Positions 1 to 5,035 of a DNA stretch of 5,035 nucleotides are shown here, one piece after another. This DNA comes from Chitinophagaceae bacterium. GTDB lineage: Bacteria; Bacteroidota; Bacteroidia; Chitinophagales; Chitinophagaceae. The DNA lies in assembly GCA_003526435.1 (NCBI GenBank), contig DPWF01000247.1:1-5035 (forward strand), read 5' to 3'. Both the position numbers and the translations under genes were made by a program. The notes below the pieces were generated by a model. That model was not told the origin of the DNA. It worked only from the letters and a program-made list of their open reading frames with translations, and ran no database searches. Position 1 is the stretch's first letter, and each line of letters begins with the position of its first letter.

Positions 1-308
1 ACTAATACCTGACCGGGATCTGCTACGCCGGGACAACCCGCTTCACTGATGATGCCAATATTTTTCCCTTCCTTTAATAATTGTACAAATTGCAATCTTA
101 CTTCTGCTTCTGCTTTATGAATGGTGAACCACTGGTAATCATCAATCACCATTTCTCTCCATAATTTTTTCAGGAATCTTCGGGCCGTTTTTTCCTGTTC
201 TACAAAAAATACGGAACACTCTTTTACAGCATCCAGTATATAGGCCGGAATAGTTTGTAATGCTTCTTCATGTAAGACAGTGGGGATAAGATAAACTTTG
301 CCAGTCAT
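1..308 (-). CDS. SAM-dependent methyltransferase, RsmI-like (tetrapyrrole methylase fold), 3' part cut off by window edge
   Basis: This is the N-terminal 102 residues of a protein that runs off the left edge. It starts at the ATG at 308, giving MTGKVYLIPT. Two family marks are visible: an N-terminal strand of the GxLYLIPT type, and residues 85-99, GIISEAGCPGVADPG, which match the ISDAGxPxxSDPG loop of RsmI and related enzymes that helps bind S-adenosylmethionine. The segment VEQEKTARRFLKKL at 36-49 resembles the VExxRTAxxLL stretch of RsmI. Canonical RsmI has TPIGNL after the first strand, whereas here it reads IPTVLHEEAL, so this may be the shorter Bacteroidota paralogue rather than the 16S rRNA C1402 2'-O-methyltransferase itself. 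The start lies 3 bases after the stop of the EI24-like gene, so the two are probably co-transcribed and translationally coupled. The family is secure; the exact substrate is not. Confidence 0.85.
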   Translation of the reverse strand, partial: MTGKVYLIPTVLHEEALQTIPAYILDAVKECSVFFVEQEKTARRFLKKLWREMVIDDYQWFTIHKAEAEVRLQFVQLLKEGKNIGIISEAGCPGVADPGQVL

Positions 309-311
309 GCT

Positions 312-1073
312 TTATTTCTTTGCGTTGGCAGGATAAATACTGAGTGTTGCTGCAACAACTGCATATGCCGGTGCGAGCACCCAACCGATAACGGGAACCA
401 TATGCATCATATAAAAAACAACACCATTACCCAGTGCCAGTCCTTTGTGGTGGCCAATATAAAAAATACTTTCTGCAGGTGTTTTCTTCTGCCGTTCCAT
501 GCTGTAATCAAGCATAGAAAAACCATAGTAATAACATTCTACGAGAATGGCAAGAATGGGGGTTAGCCAGCCAACTAATGGTATTAAACTCAGTAATAAA
601 ATGGCAAGCACATACACCGTTTGCCAAACACTGTTTCGGAGAGCGATGGAAATGCCACGAAGAATATCTTTTCCAAGTTGTTTAAAACTGAAAGGGTAAT
701 CTTTTCCTTCAATAATAGAGGCTGTTTTTTCACTCAGATAAGCGAACAGGGGAGAGCCAATAATGAGAAAGAGATATTTAAAGAGCGAAAAATATAAAAG
801 CATCAGCAAAAGCCATAATAAAGCAGTTCCGAATACAAAAAGAAATCCAATAAAACTGCTGGATAGCTCATCAATCCAGTTTCGTAAACCGGTTTTCAGG
901 GTCATCCATTCTATAAAATCAGAAGCTGTTTGCCCGAAATAATACATGCCGGTAATAAACAGGAGGGTATATAAAATACCGGGTATCAATATCCATTTCC
1001 ATAGTTTATGACGCACAATAAAATGATGTGCCTGGATGTAAGATTGTATGGCTATGATAAGTTCTTTGAGCAA
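312..1073 (-). CDS. EI24 domain / CysZ-like integral membrane protein
   Basis: The predicted inner-membrane protein has 253 residues when read from the TTG at 1073. Hydrophobic segments lie near residues 24-46, 74-106, 152-180 and 213-243. The pattern fits the EI24 (etoposide-induced 2.4)/CysZ family: the SPLFAYLSEKT block at 107-117, the YYYGFSMLDYSMERQ block at 181-195, and the IGHHKGLALGNG stretch at 206-217 followed by a P-x-IGW-xx-AP helix. CysZ of enterobacteria moves sulfate, but no substrate can be assigned here. The frame is open further upstream to 1202, with an ATG at 1142. I prefer TTG 1073 because LLKELIIAIQSY is a typical N-terminus for Bacteroidota members, because the extra residues are poorly hydrophobic and would overlap mpg, and because a promoter-like element lies just upstream. 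The gene is the first of an apparent two-gene operon with the methyltransferase downstream. Confidence 0.85.
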   Translation of the reverse strand: MLKELIIAIQSYIQAHHFIVRHKLWKWILIPGILYTLLFITGMYYFGQTASDFIEWMTLKTGLRNWIDELSSSFIGFLFVFGTALLWLLLMLLYFSLFKYLFLIIGSPLFAYLSEKTASIIEGKDYPFSFKQLGKDILRGISIALRNSVWQTVYVLAILLLSLIPLVGWLTPILAILVECYYYGFSMLDYSMERQKKTPAESIFYIGHHKGLALGNGVVFYMMHMVPVIGWVLAPAYAVVAATLSIYPANAKK

Positions 1074-1093
1074 CGGGGGATATTTTAGATGCA

Positions 1094-1123
1094 CTAAGTT
1101 AATGTATTCAGTATGTTTATCAA
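1094..1123 (-). promoter_or_regulatory. Candidate Bacteroidota-type promoter for the EI24-like gene
   Basis: Read on the minus strand, TTG (1121-1123) is followed after 19 bases by TAACTTAG (1094-1101). This matches the -33 TTG and -7 TAnnTTTG elements of Bacteroidota with one mismatch in the -7 box. Transcription would start near 1088, leaving a leader of about 15 bases before the TTG codon at 1073. The -33 part directly abuts the GTG start of the diverging mpg gene. The call rests on pattern matching only. Confidence 0.35.
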
Positions 1124-1762
1124 GTGAAAGCTTTAAGTGCATATAAACAACAACAATTACCTGCCTCTTTTTATCAACGTGAAAATGTATGTACGGTGGC
1201 AAAAGACCTGATTGGTAAGCTGCTGATTACCTGTTTTGATCATCAGTTAACAGCCGGGCGCATCGTAGAAACGGAGGCATATAATGGTATTGTTGATAAA
1301 GCCTCTCATGCTTATGGAGGACGTTATACCAGCCGCACAGAAGTGATGTACGGAGTTGGCGGATTTGCATATGTGTATCTGTGTTATGGTATTCATCATC
1401 TGTTCAATGTAGTAACCAATGTGGAAACCGTGCCGCATGCAGTTCTCATCAGGGGAATAGAACCCATAGCCGGTATTGAAACGATGCTGGAACGGATGCG
1501 GAAAACAAAAATGGATCATGCTGTTGGCCGTGGGCCGGGTAATGTGTCGAAGGCACTGGGCTTGCAGGTTGTACATTCAGGAACCGATCTTTTGGGAGAT
1601 TCAATATTTATTGCGGATGATGGGTACCGTGTAAAAACAAATTCCGTTATTGCCACACCCCGCATAGGCGTTGATTATGCAGCAGAAGATGCTTTATTGC
1701 CTTATCGGTTCATAATAAAAGACCATCCGCATGTGACCAAACATGCTAATAATAAAAAGTAA
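1124..1762 (+). CDS. mpg: DNA-3-methyladenine glycosylase (MPG/AAG family)
   Basis: This base-excision-repair enzyme of 212 residues cuts the N-glycosidic bond of alkylated or deaminated purines such as 3-methyladenine, leaving an abasic site. It belongs to the eukaryote-type AAG/MPG fold, not to the AlkA or Tag families. GRIVETEAYNG at 45-54 carries the expected catalytic Glu51, equivalent to human Glu125, and Tyr53. With unchanged spacing, His62 and Tyr85 in FAYVYLCYG correspond to human His136 and Tyr159 of the base pocket and intercalation site. AVLIRGIEP at 106-114 and the GRGPGNVSKALG block at 135-146 are also typical. The length is normal for bacterial members. GTG at 1124 is the only usable start: a TAA lies in frame at 1100 and the conserved LPASFYQR block begins at residue 12. 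No clear ribosome-binding site or promoter is visible. It diverges from the EI24-like gene and converges with the PorP-like gene. Confidence 0.95.
   Translation: MKALSAYKQQQLPASFYQRENVCTVAKDLIGKLLITCFDHQLTAGRIVETEAYNGIVDKASHAYGGRYTSRTEVMYGVGGFAYVYLCYGIHHLFNVVTNVETVPHAVLIRGIEPIAGIETMLERMRKTKMDHAVGRGPGNVSKALGLQVVHSGTDLLGDSIFIADDGYRVKTNSVIATPRIGVDYAAEDALLPYRFIIKDHPHVTKHANNKK
1729..1746. repeat. Inverted repeat at the 3' end of mpg
   Basis: GCATGT (1729-1734) and ACATGC (1741-1746) form a perfect 6-bp stem with a 6-base loop, inside the last codons of mpg. On the plus strand no T-run follows, so it is not a standard intrinsic terminator. It could still stabilise the mRNA end or reduce read-through into the convergent gene. 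It may also be chance. Confidence 0.35.
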
Positions 1763-1769
1763 ATTTTAC
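1748..1769 (-). terminator. Weak candidate terminator for the PorP/SprF-like gene
   Basis: On the minus strand, just after the TGA at 1783, GTAA-AAT-TTAC (the palindrome at 1759-1769 holds the mpg stop codon) is followed by the T-rich tract TTTTTATTATT (1748-1758). The stem is only 4-5 bp of mostly A-T pairs, so it would be a poor hairpin. The T-tract position is what suggests a terminator in this 20-base convergent gap. Confidence 0.25.
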
Positions 1770-1782
1770 GCAGATAGAAGGA

Positions 1783-2796
1783 TCAGAACTTTGGACAGTT
1801 TACAATTTTATCTGAAGAAGGTCGTCTGATGTAAATCAGTGAAAGCTCAATACCTCCGCGGTTCATTGAAGCGGTTTTTAGGGAAGATGAATTGTAGTCG
1901 TAACTAACACCCAGCCTGAAATCGTCAAATTCAAGTCCTACATAAGGAATGATGGCATCTTTTAAACGCATCCAGGAACCTACATATAAACTGGTTGATT
2001 TAATATCGTCGGGGTTGGCATTGAATTGTAAAGCGGCACCAAGCATGGTGGAAGAAACGCCCCCCTGGAACATTTGCATACCACTCATATGTAATGTAGT
2101 GGTGGTACCCACTGGGAAATAAGTACCTGCATGTATGGTAGTTCTTGCAGGCAGAATATAGTTGGCACCAGTAAATTCCTGTTTTGGACGATTGATATGA
2201 TACATGCTCACGCCCAGGTAAAAATTATTGCGTTCATTGGTACTTCCATTGTATAATAAACCTGCATTGATGTCTACATAATTCGCTTTCAAAGTACCTG
2301 TATTAAATACTTCAGAAGTTACACCTGTAAATCCTGCTGTTGTTAACTGATCCTGAAATTTCAGCATATTGGTATTGATCAGCATATTGGCATAAGTAAC
2401 CTGAAATCCCGCTCCTAGCTGATGAAACCCGTCTTCATCCAAACCCTTGTGATAAGCGGTTGATACAGATCCGTAATTGAATTTAACAGCACCGTTGGCA
2501 CTATTATCGGTATACCCCATAAAGCCAAGCCCCCAGGTATCATTACTGGAAATCTGATTTTTCATGATCTGAAAATCTGCAGAAGCGGTGGCCGTGGTAT
2601 AAGCTTTTTCAATGCTGGGCCACTGATTACGATAGTTGCCTGCCACCCGGTAGCTGCCAAAGAATTTACCTGTAAAAGCCGGATTTAAGGTCAGGGGAGA
2701 TGAGAAAAACTGTGAGAAATTAGGATCCTGTGCCGATGCAGTATTCATCAGCATCAACAAAAATCCCAGGCAGCTTATTTGGTACAGCTTTTTCAC
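1783..2796 (-). CDS. PorP/SprF family outer-membrane protein (type IX secretion associated)
   Basis: This 337-residue protein belongs to the family of PorP (Porphyromonas) and SprF (Flavobacterium), outer-membrane beta-barrel proteins tied to type IX secretion and gliding. It has a signal peptide at residues 1-22 (KKL, a hydrophobic core and then ASA before QDPNF). The family hallmark follows at 23-43: QDPNFSQFFSSP, then LNPAFTG. The rest is rich in alternating aromatic and polar beta-strand sequence such as LGVSMYHINRPKQEF. The C-terminus is VNCPKF, close to the CPxF end seen in many members. The GTG at 2796 must be the start: the codon immediately upstream is TGA, and the signal peptide begins at this GTG. 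Family members often sit beside a gene for a very large secreted protein with a type IX sorting domain, but none is present here. The gene lies 110 bases downstream of upp in the same direction. Its specific partner and role are unknown. Confidence 0.92.
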   Translation of the reverse strand: MKKLYQISCLGFLLMLMNTASAQDPNFSQFFSSPLTLNPAFTGKFFGSYRVAGNYRNQWPSIEKAYTTATASADFQIMKNQISSNDTWGLGFMGYTDNSANGAVKFNYGSVSTAYHKGLDEDGFHQLGAGFQVTYANMLINTNMLKFQDQLTTAGFTGVTSEVFNTGTLKANYVDINAGLLYNGSTNERNNFYLGVSMYHINRPKQEFTGANYILPARTTIHAGTYFPVGTTTTLHMSGMQMFQGGVSSTMLGAALQFNANPDDIKSTSLYVGSWMRLKDAIIPYVGLEFDDFRLGVSYDYNSSSLKTASMNRGGIELSLIYIRRPSSDKIVNCPKF

Positions 2797-2840
2797 TCAG
2801 CGTCTAATTTAGGGTAATCTGGTTGAATCAAATACGTGAA

Positions 2841-2864
2841 TTAAGAAGATTAGGTTGTTCTTAA
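2841..2864. repeat. Inverted repeat upstream of the PorP/SprF-like gene
   Basis: TTAAGAA (2841-2847) and TTCTTAA (2858-2864) are exact reverse complements separated by 10 bases. The element lies about 45-68 bases upstream of the GTG at 2796, where a promoter for that gene would be expected. It could be an operator for a dimeric regulator, a hairpin in the upp transcript, or chance in AT-rich DNA. No T-run adjoins it on either strand. Confidence 0.35.
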
Positions 2865-2881
2865 CGCAGAGGATTGACCAG

Positions 2882-2901
2882 AAAAAGGGGCAGAGCGCTG
2901 C
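2882..2901 (-). terminator. Candidate intrinsic terminator after upp
   Basis: On the minus strand, 5 bases after the upp stop codon, GCAG-CGCT-CTGC (2890-2901) can fold into a short GC-rich hairpin, with a GAGC/GCTC pairing as an alternative. It is followed by CCC and then five T residues (2882-2886). The arrangement is right for a rho-independent terminator but the stem is only 4 bp, so termination may be partial and some read-through into the PorP-like gene is possible. Confidence 0.35.
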
Positions 2902-2906
2902 TCAGG

Positions 2907-3560
2907 TCAGGATTGATTTTTGGTACCGAAAGCCAGGTCACCGGCATCACCCAGACCCGGAACAATATATCCTTTGGCGGTCAGTTCATCATCAATATCG
3001 CCGCACCAGATATGAATATCATCACCACATTCGCGGTGAATGAGTTCAATGCCAACGGTGCAGGCAATGGCTACCACCACATGAAATGCGGAAGGCGTAC
3101 CCTCATCTTTCATGTATTGAATGGTTTTTACAATTGAGGAGCCCGTTGCCAGCATCGGATCACTGATGATGACAATACGGTCATCAAGTGAAGGGCAACT
3201 CATATATTCCAGACTGATTTCAAATGACCCATCGCGATGGTGTTTACGATAGGCAGATACAAAAGCATTATCGGCTTTGTCGAAATAATTCAACATGCCA
3301 TTGTGCATGGGTAAACCAGCCCGTAGAATGGTAGCCAGTACCGGCTGCTGATCGAGTCGCTTACTTTCATGGATACCTAATGGGGTAGGTACTTCAACAA
3401 TGCTAAAAGGCATCCGTTTGCTGATTTCATATGCAGCAATCTCACCAATACGTTCGAGGTTGCGGCGAAAACGCATACGGTCGCCCTGAATATTGACATC
3501 TCTTAATTCAGATACCCAATTGCTGACAAGACTATGCTCCTGGCTAAGGTTTACGATCAT
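2907..3560 (-). CDS. upp: Uracil phosphoribosyltransferase
   Basis: This 217-residue cytoplasmic pyrimidine-salvage enzyme converts uracil and PRPP to UMP and pyrophosphate. The family features appear in order. LRAGLPM lies at 79-85. The type I phosphoribosyltransferase PRPP loop, IISDPMLATGSSI, spans 131-143, with Ser141 where many enzymes have a second Gly. The C-terminal uracil-binding loop, GYIVPGLGDAGDLAFGT, spans 197-213; it reads DLAFGT where E. coli has DRLFGT. The length is normal. I place the start at the ATG at 3560 (MIVNLSQEHS). The frame is open to a TTG at 3593, but those 11 extra residues are not family-like and that TTG lies inside the promoter candidate. The gene diverges from the lipoprotein gene and precedes the PorP-like gene, with a weak terminator between. 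Adenine deaminase, another nucleobase-salvage gene, lies 660 bases away on the same strand. Confidence 0.96.
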   Translation of the reverse strand: MIVNLSQEHSLVSNWVSELRDVNIQGDRMRFRRNLERIGEIAAYEISKRMPFSIVEVPTPLGIHESKRLDQQPVLATILRAGLPMHNGMLNYFDKADNAFVSAYRKHHRDGSFEISLEYMSCPSLDDRIVIISDPMLATGSSIVKTIQYMKDEGTPSAFHVVVAIACTVGIELIHRECGDDIHIWCGDIDDELTAKGYIVPGLGDAGDLAFGTKNQS

Positions 3561-3590
3561 GGCTCGGAAATATAAGGTTGGAAATGGCTC

Positions 3591-3598
3591 CAAAACTA
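3591..3598 (-). promoter_or_regulatory. Candidate -7 promoter element of upp
   Basis: On the minus strand TAGTTTTG matches the Bacteroidota TAnnTTTG consensus exactly. A TTTC lies 20 bases further upstream, near the position of the -33 TTTG element, with one mismatch. Transcription would start near 3585, giving a leader of about 25 bases to the ATG at 3560. This supports the shorter upp start over the TTG at 3593. Confidence 0.45.
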
Positions 3599-3652
3599 AA
3601 ATCTATCTGCTGGAATGAGAAATTTATGTTTGAAGGACCTATATCTGCAACT

Positions 3653-3672
3653 TTTTGTCATCAGAAACAAAA
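3653..3672. repeat. Small AT-rich inverted repeat between upp and the lipoprotein gene
   Basis: TTTTGT (3653-3658) and ACAAAA (3667-3672) are reverse complements with an 8-base spacer, in the 180-base divergent gap 3561-3740. It sits upstream of both promoters and could be an operator, but it is short and A/T-rich and may be chance. Apart from this and the two promoter candidates I see nothing else in the gap. Confidence 0.2.
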
Positions 3673-3713
3673 TCCACCGCTCTTCTTTTAACGCAATAAA
3701 AACAGGGAAAAAC

Positions 3714-3721
3714 TTAATTTG
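3714..3721 (+). promoter_or_regulatory. Weak candidate -7 promoter element of the lipoprotein gene
   Basis: TTAATTTG differs from TAnnTTTG at one position and lies 19 bases before the ATG at 3741, so transcription would begin near 3727. No good -33 TTG is seen at the usual distance, so support is limited. Confidence 0.25.
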
Positions 3722-3740
3722 GTGAAAATTAAGCACCCTT

Positions 3741-4172
3741 ATGCAAAAAACTGCGCTTGTACTGACTGTTCTGGTTTTCCTGACGGCCTGTAAAAACGAT
3801 AAAAAAGAAAAAGATTTTGATAACAACAGTTATGAAACCGTAAAAGAAACTCTGGCTGAAAAAGAGAAAAATAACCCCAAACGTTTTTTAATGGTCAGTA
3901 ATTCAGACCGTAAAAACCTTATTGGACAAACAGTAGTGAAGGGTTCAATATCGAACAAGGCAACCGTTTGCTGGTATAAAGATGTAGAACTGCGCCTGTC
4001 TTTTTACAGCAAGACAGGTGTTAAACTAGATGAAGGATTAGAAACCATCTATGAAAATATCGGTCCGGGAAAAACCATCAAATTCAAAACCAAATATTTT
4101 GCCCCCAAGGGAACAGATAGTGTGGCCATTAGTGTCAATAAAGCTACCGGTGATATTTCTTCAGCGGATTAG
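3741..4172 (+). CDS. Small predicted lipoprotein of unknown function
   Basis: I do not recognise this 143-residue protein by name. The N-terminus MQKTALVLTVLVFLTAC is a lipoprotein signal peptide with the lipobox LTAC, so Cys17 would be lipidated. A charged stretch (about residues 18-47, rich in K, D, E and N) follows as a linker. The remaining approximately 95 residues look like one beta-sandwich: the pattern IGQTVVKGSISNKAT, then KDVELRLSFYSKTGVKLDE, then GPGKTIKFKTKYFAPKGTDSVAISV resembles FxLYD-type domains, which have a G-x-I-x-N strand and a later hydrophobic-x-hydrophobic-x-x-G turn. That is a resemblance, not an identification. The residues after Cys17 (KNDKKEK) are mixed basic and acidic and do not clearly match the known Bacteroidota surface-export signal, so whether it faces the periplasm or the surface is open. 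The gene stands alone, diverging from upp and converging with ade. Confidence 0.8.
   Translation: MQKTALVLTVLVFLTACKNDKKEKDFDNNSYETVKETLAEKEKNNPKRFLMVSNSDRKNLIGQTVVKGSISNKATVCWYKDVELRLSFYSKTGVKLDEGLETIYENIGPGKTIKFKTKYFAPKGTDSVAISVNKATGDISSAD
3995..4018. repeat. Strong inverted repeat inside the lipoprotein coding region
   Basis: CCTGTCTT (3995-4002) and AAGACAGG (4011-4018) form a perfect 8-bp stem around an 8-base loop. Outward the pairing can continue as G-U, C-G and G-U. It encodes part of RLSFYSKTGV, so the protein sequence is preserved through it. No T-run follows on either strand, so it is unlikely to be an intrinsic terminator. Confidence 0.5.
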
Positions 4173-4188
4173 ATTTTTGAATTACCCT

Positions 4189-4218
4189 ATCAACCTTGTA
4201 TAATACTGAGGTGTTGAT
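4189..4218. terminator. Candidate hairpin between convergent lipoprotein and ade genes
   Basis: ATCAAC (4189-4194) pairs with GTTGAT (4213-4218). With T4212 bulged, CTT (4195-4197) can also pair with AGG (4209-4211), one pair being T-G, leaving an 11-base AT-rich loop. It fills most of the 47-base gap between two convergent genes, which is where a shared terminator would lie. Neither side has a convincing T-run, so confidence is low. Confidence 0.3.
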
Positions 4219-4219
4219 G

Positions 4220-5035
4220 TTACGATATCAATTCAAAACGATCTCCGTCAAACAAGCCTTTATCACTCAGCTTAAGATGTGGTATTACCAGCAGGGCCAT
4301 AAAACTTAGTGTCATAAAGGGAGCCTGTAATGTAGAGCCCAGTTCTTTTGCCATACGGTCGATGCTGGTATAAGCTTCAGCAACTTTATATCCGTCCTGA
4401 GTACTCATCAATCCGGCAACCGGCAAACCCAGCACCTGTTGCTGATTTGCATCAGCATAACAACTTACACCACCTCTTTCTCCGATGACAAGATTAATAG
4501 CAGCGGCAAGACTTTCATCGTCTACACCTACTGCTACAATATTATGACTATCGTGCGCTACCGATGATGCAATGGCTCCTTTTTTGAACCCCATATTTTT
4601 AATAAAACATTTTGCTACGGGTGCCTGATGATAACGGTTAACCACCACCATTTTCAAAATATCATTTTCGGTATTGGATATCCATTGTCCGTTAACCAAT
4701 GTGCCTGGTAGTGTTAATTTATTGGTGATGAGTTGTCCATCCAGTGCTTCCATTACAGGTATCAGTCCGTCAGCAGAAGGATATGTTTGTTCAGCAACAG
4801 CAAGATCATCCATCGACACCCGCTTACAATCAAACTGGTTAATAATGGTTGAGGATACTCTTTCAATCAATGTTTTACCATCTTTGGCCACCAGTAAACC
4901 ATTGATATAAGTTTCCAGCACTTTAAAATTTGTAAGGTCCTTCACCACAATAAAATCTGCATCATCACCTTCCTGTAATAAACCTATTGGTAAATGATAA
5001 TGCAGCACAGGATTAACACAAGCGGCTTTCAATAC
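4220..5035 (-). CDS. ade: Adenine deaminase, C-terminal part, 5' end beyond the window
   Basis: The visible 271 residues are the C-terminal half of adenine deaminase, the metal-dependent amidohydrolase that turns adenine into hypoxanthine and ammonia in purine salvage. The frame is open to the right edge (it reads VLKAACVNP there), so the gene is truncated by the window, not by mutation. At about visible residues 5-50, the pattern NPVLHYHLPIGLL, GDDADFIVVKDL and then YINGLLVA is the end of the amidohydrolase core. The C-terminal adenine deaminase domain follows. Its marks are SVAHDSHNIVAVG at 158-170, the GERGG turn at 185-189, LPVAGLMS at 204-211, PFMTLSFMAL at 239-248 and the end KLSDKGLFDG. 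The known enzymes are about 540-600 residues, so roughly half is missing. The metal-binding histidines of the N-terminal half are outside the window. Confidence 0.94.
   Translation of the reverse strand, partial: VLKAACVNPVLHYHLPIGLLQEGDDADFIVVKDLTNFKVLETYINGLLVAKDGKTLIERVSSTIINQFDCKRVSMDDLAVAEQTYPSADGLIPVMEALDGQLITNKLTLPGTLVNGQWISNTENDILKMVVVNRYHQAPVAKCFIKNMGFKKGAIASSVAHDSHNIVAVGVDDESLAAAINLVIGERGGVSCYADANQQQVLGLPVAGLMSTQDGYKVAEAYTSIDRMAKELGSTLQAPFMTLSFMALLVIPHLKLSDKGLFDGDRFELIS

Noticed and set aside
1112..1119. TATGTTTA as a possible -7 promoter element for mpg
   Set aside because: It differs from TAnnTTTG by one base, but transcription would start at or after the GTG codon and no -33 element is properly spaced.
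1247..1576. Open frame of 109 codons on the minus strand inside mpg
   Set aside because: It lies entirely antisense to a clearly conserved glycosylase, is rich in Cys, His and Ile as shadow frames are, and shows no domain pattern.
2829..2836. CGTATTTG (minus strand) as a possible -7 element for the PorP-like gene
   Set aside because: It misses both bases of the TA part of TAnnTTTG, and no TTG lies at the expected upstream distance.
2855..3137. Two open frames on the plus strand (2855-3043 and 2874-3137) at the 3' end of upp
   Set aside because: Both mostly overlap upp antisense and have low-complexity composition without recognisable motifs; upp is unambiguous.
3596..3826. Open frame of 76 codons on the minus strand across the divergent gap and lipoprotein start
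   Set aside because: It overlaps the lipoprotein signal peptide region antisense and the upp promoter candidate, and its sequence resembles no family.
4674..4910. Open frame of 78 codons on the plus strand inside ade
   Set aside because: It is antisense to conserved adenine deaminase sequence and has no supporting motif.
5030..5032. TTG as a possible start of the adenine deaminase fragment
   Set aside because: The frame stays open to the window edge and the protein begins in mid-domain, so the true start is outside the window.
1..5035. A new defence, mobile or secretion system in this window
   Set aside because: All but one of the genes belong to recognisable families in normal-looking context; there are no integrase, transposase, toxin, nuclease-helicase, reverse transcriptase or direct-repeat array signals.

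Overview
The window looks like ordinary chromosomal housekeeping DNA from a member of the phylum Bacteroidota, probably of the Chitinophagales type. The evidence is a PorP/SprF-family outer-membrane protein, which is confined to lineages with the type IX secretion system (T9SS). Ribosome-binding sites are A-rich or absent rather than GGAGG-like, and several promoter candidates resemble the Bacteroidota TAnnTTTG element. The family-level placement is an inference; the phylum is well supported.

From left to right there are seven protein genes. Bases 1-308 (minus) hold the N-terminal part of a SAM-dependent methyltransferase of the RsmI/tetrapyrrole-methylase fold. Three bases upstream of it, an EI24/CysZ-like membrane protein (312-1073, minus, probable TTG start) begins the same operon. 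Diverging from that is mpg (1124-1762, plus, GTG start), a DNA-3-methyladenine glycosylase. Convergent with mpg is a PorP/SprF-family protein (1783-2796, minus, GTG start), which lies downstream of and in the same direction as upp, uracil phosphoribosyltransferase (2907-3560, minus). Diverging from upp is a small unrecognised lipoprotein (3741-4172, plus). Convergent with that is the C-terminal half of adenine deaminase, ade (4220 to beyond the right edge, minus).

The genes do not form one pathway. Upp and adenine deaminase both belong to nucleobase salvage, and mpg belongs to base excision repair; the membrane and lipoprotein genes have no visible functional link to these. The short intergenic gaps contain candidate promoters, weak terminators and a few inverted repeats, described individually below. 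No RNA gene, insertion sequence, CRISPR array, phage gene or defence system is visible, and I see no convincing sign of a new biological system. The points most worth a second look are the orphan PorP/SprF gene with an inverted repeat upstream, the unrecognised lipoprotein with a strong hairpin inside its coding region, and the back-to-back EI24/mpg start region.
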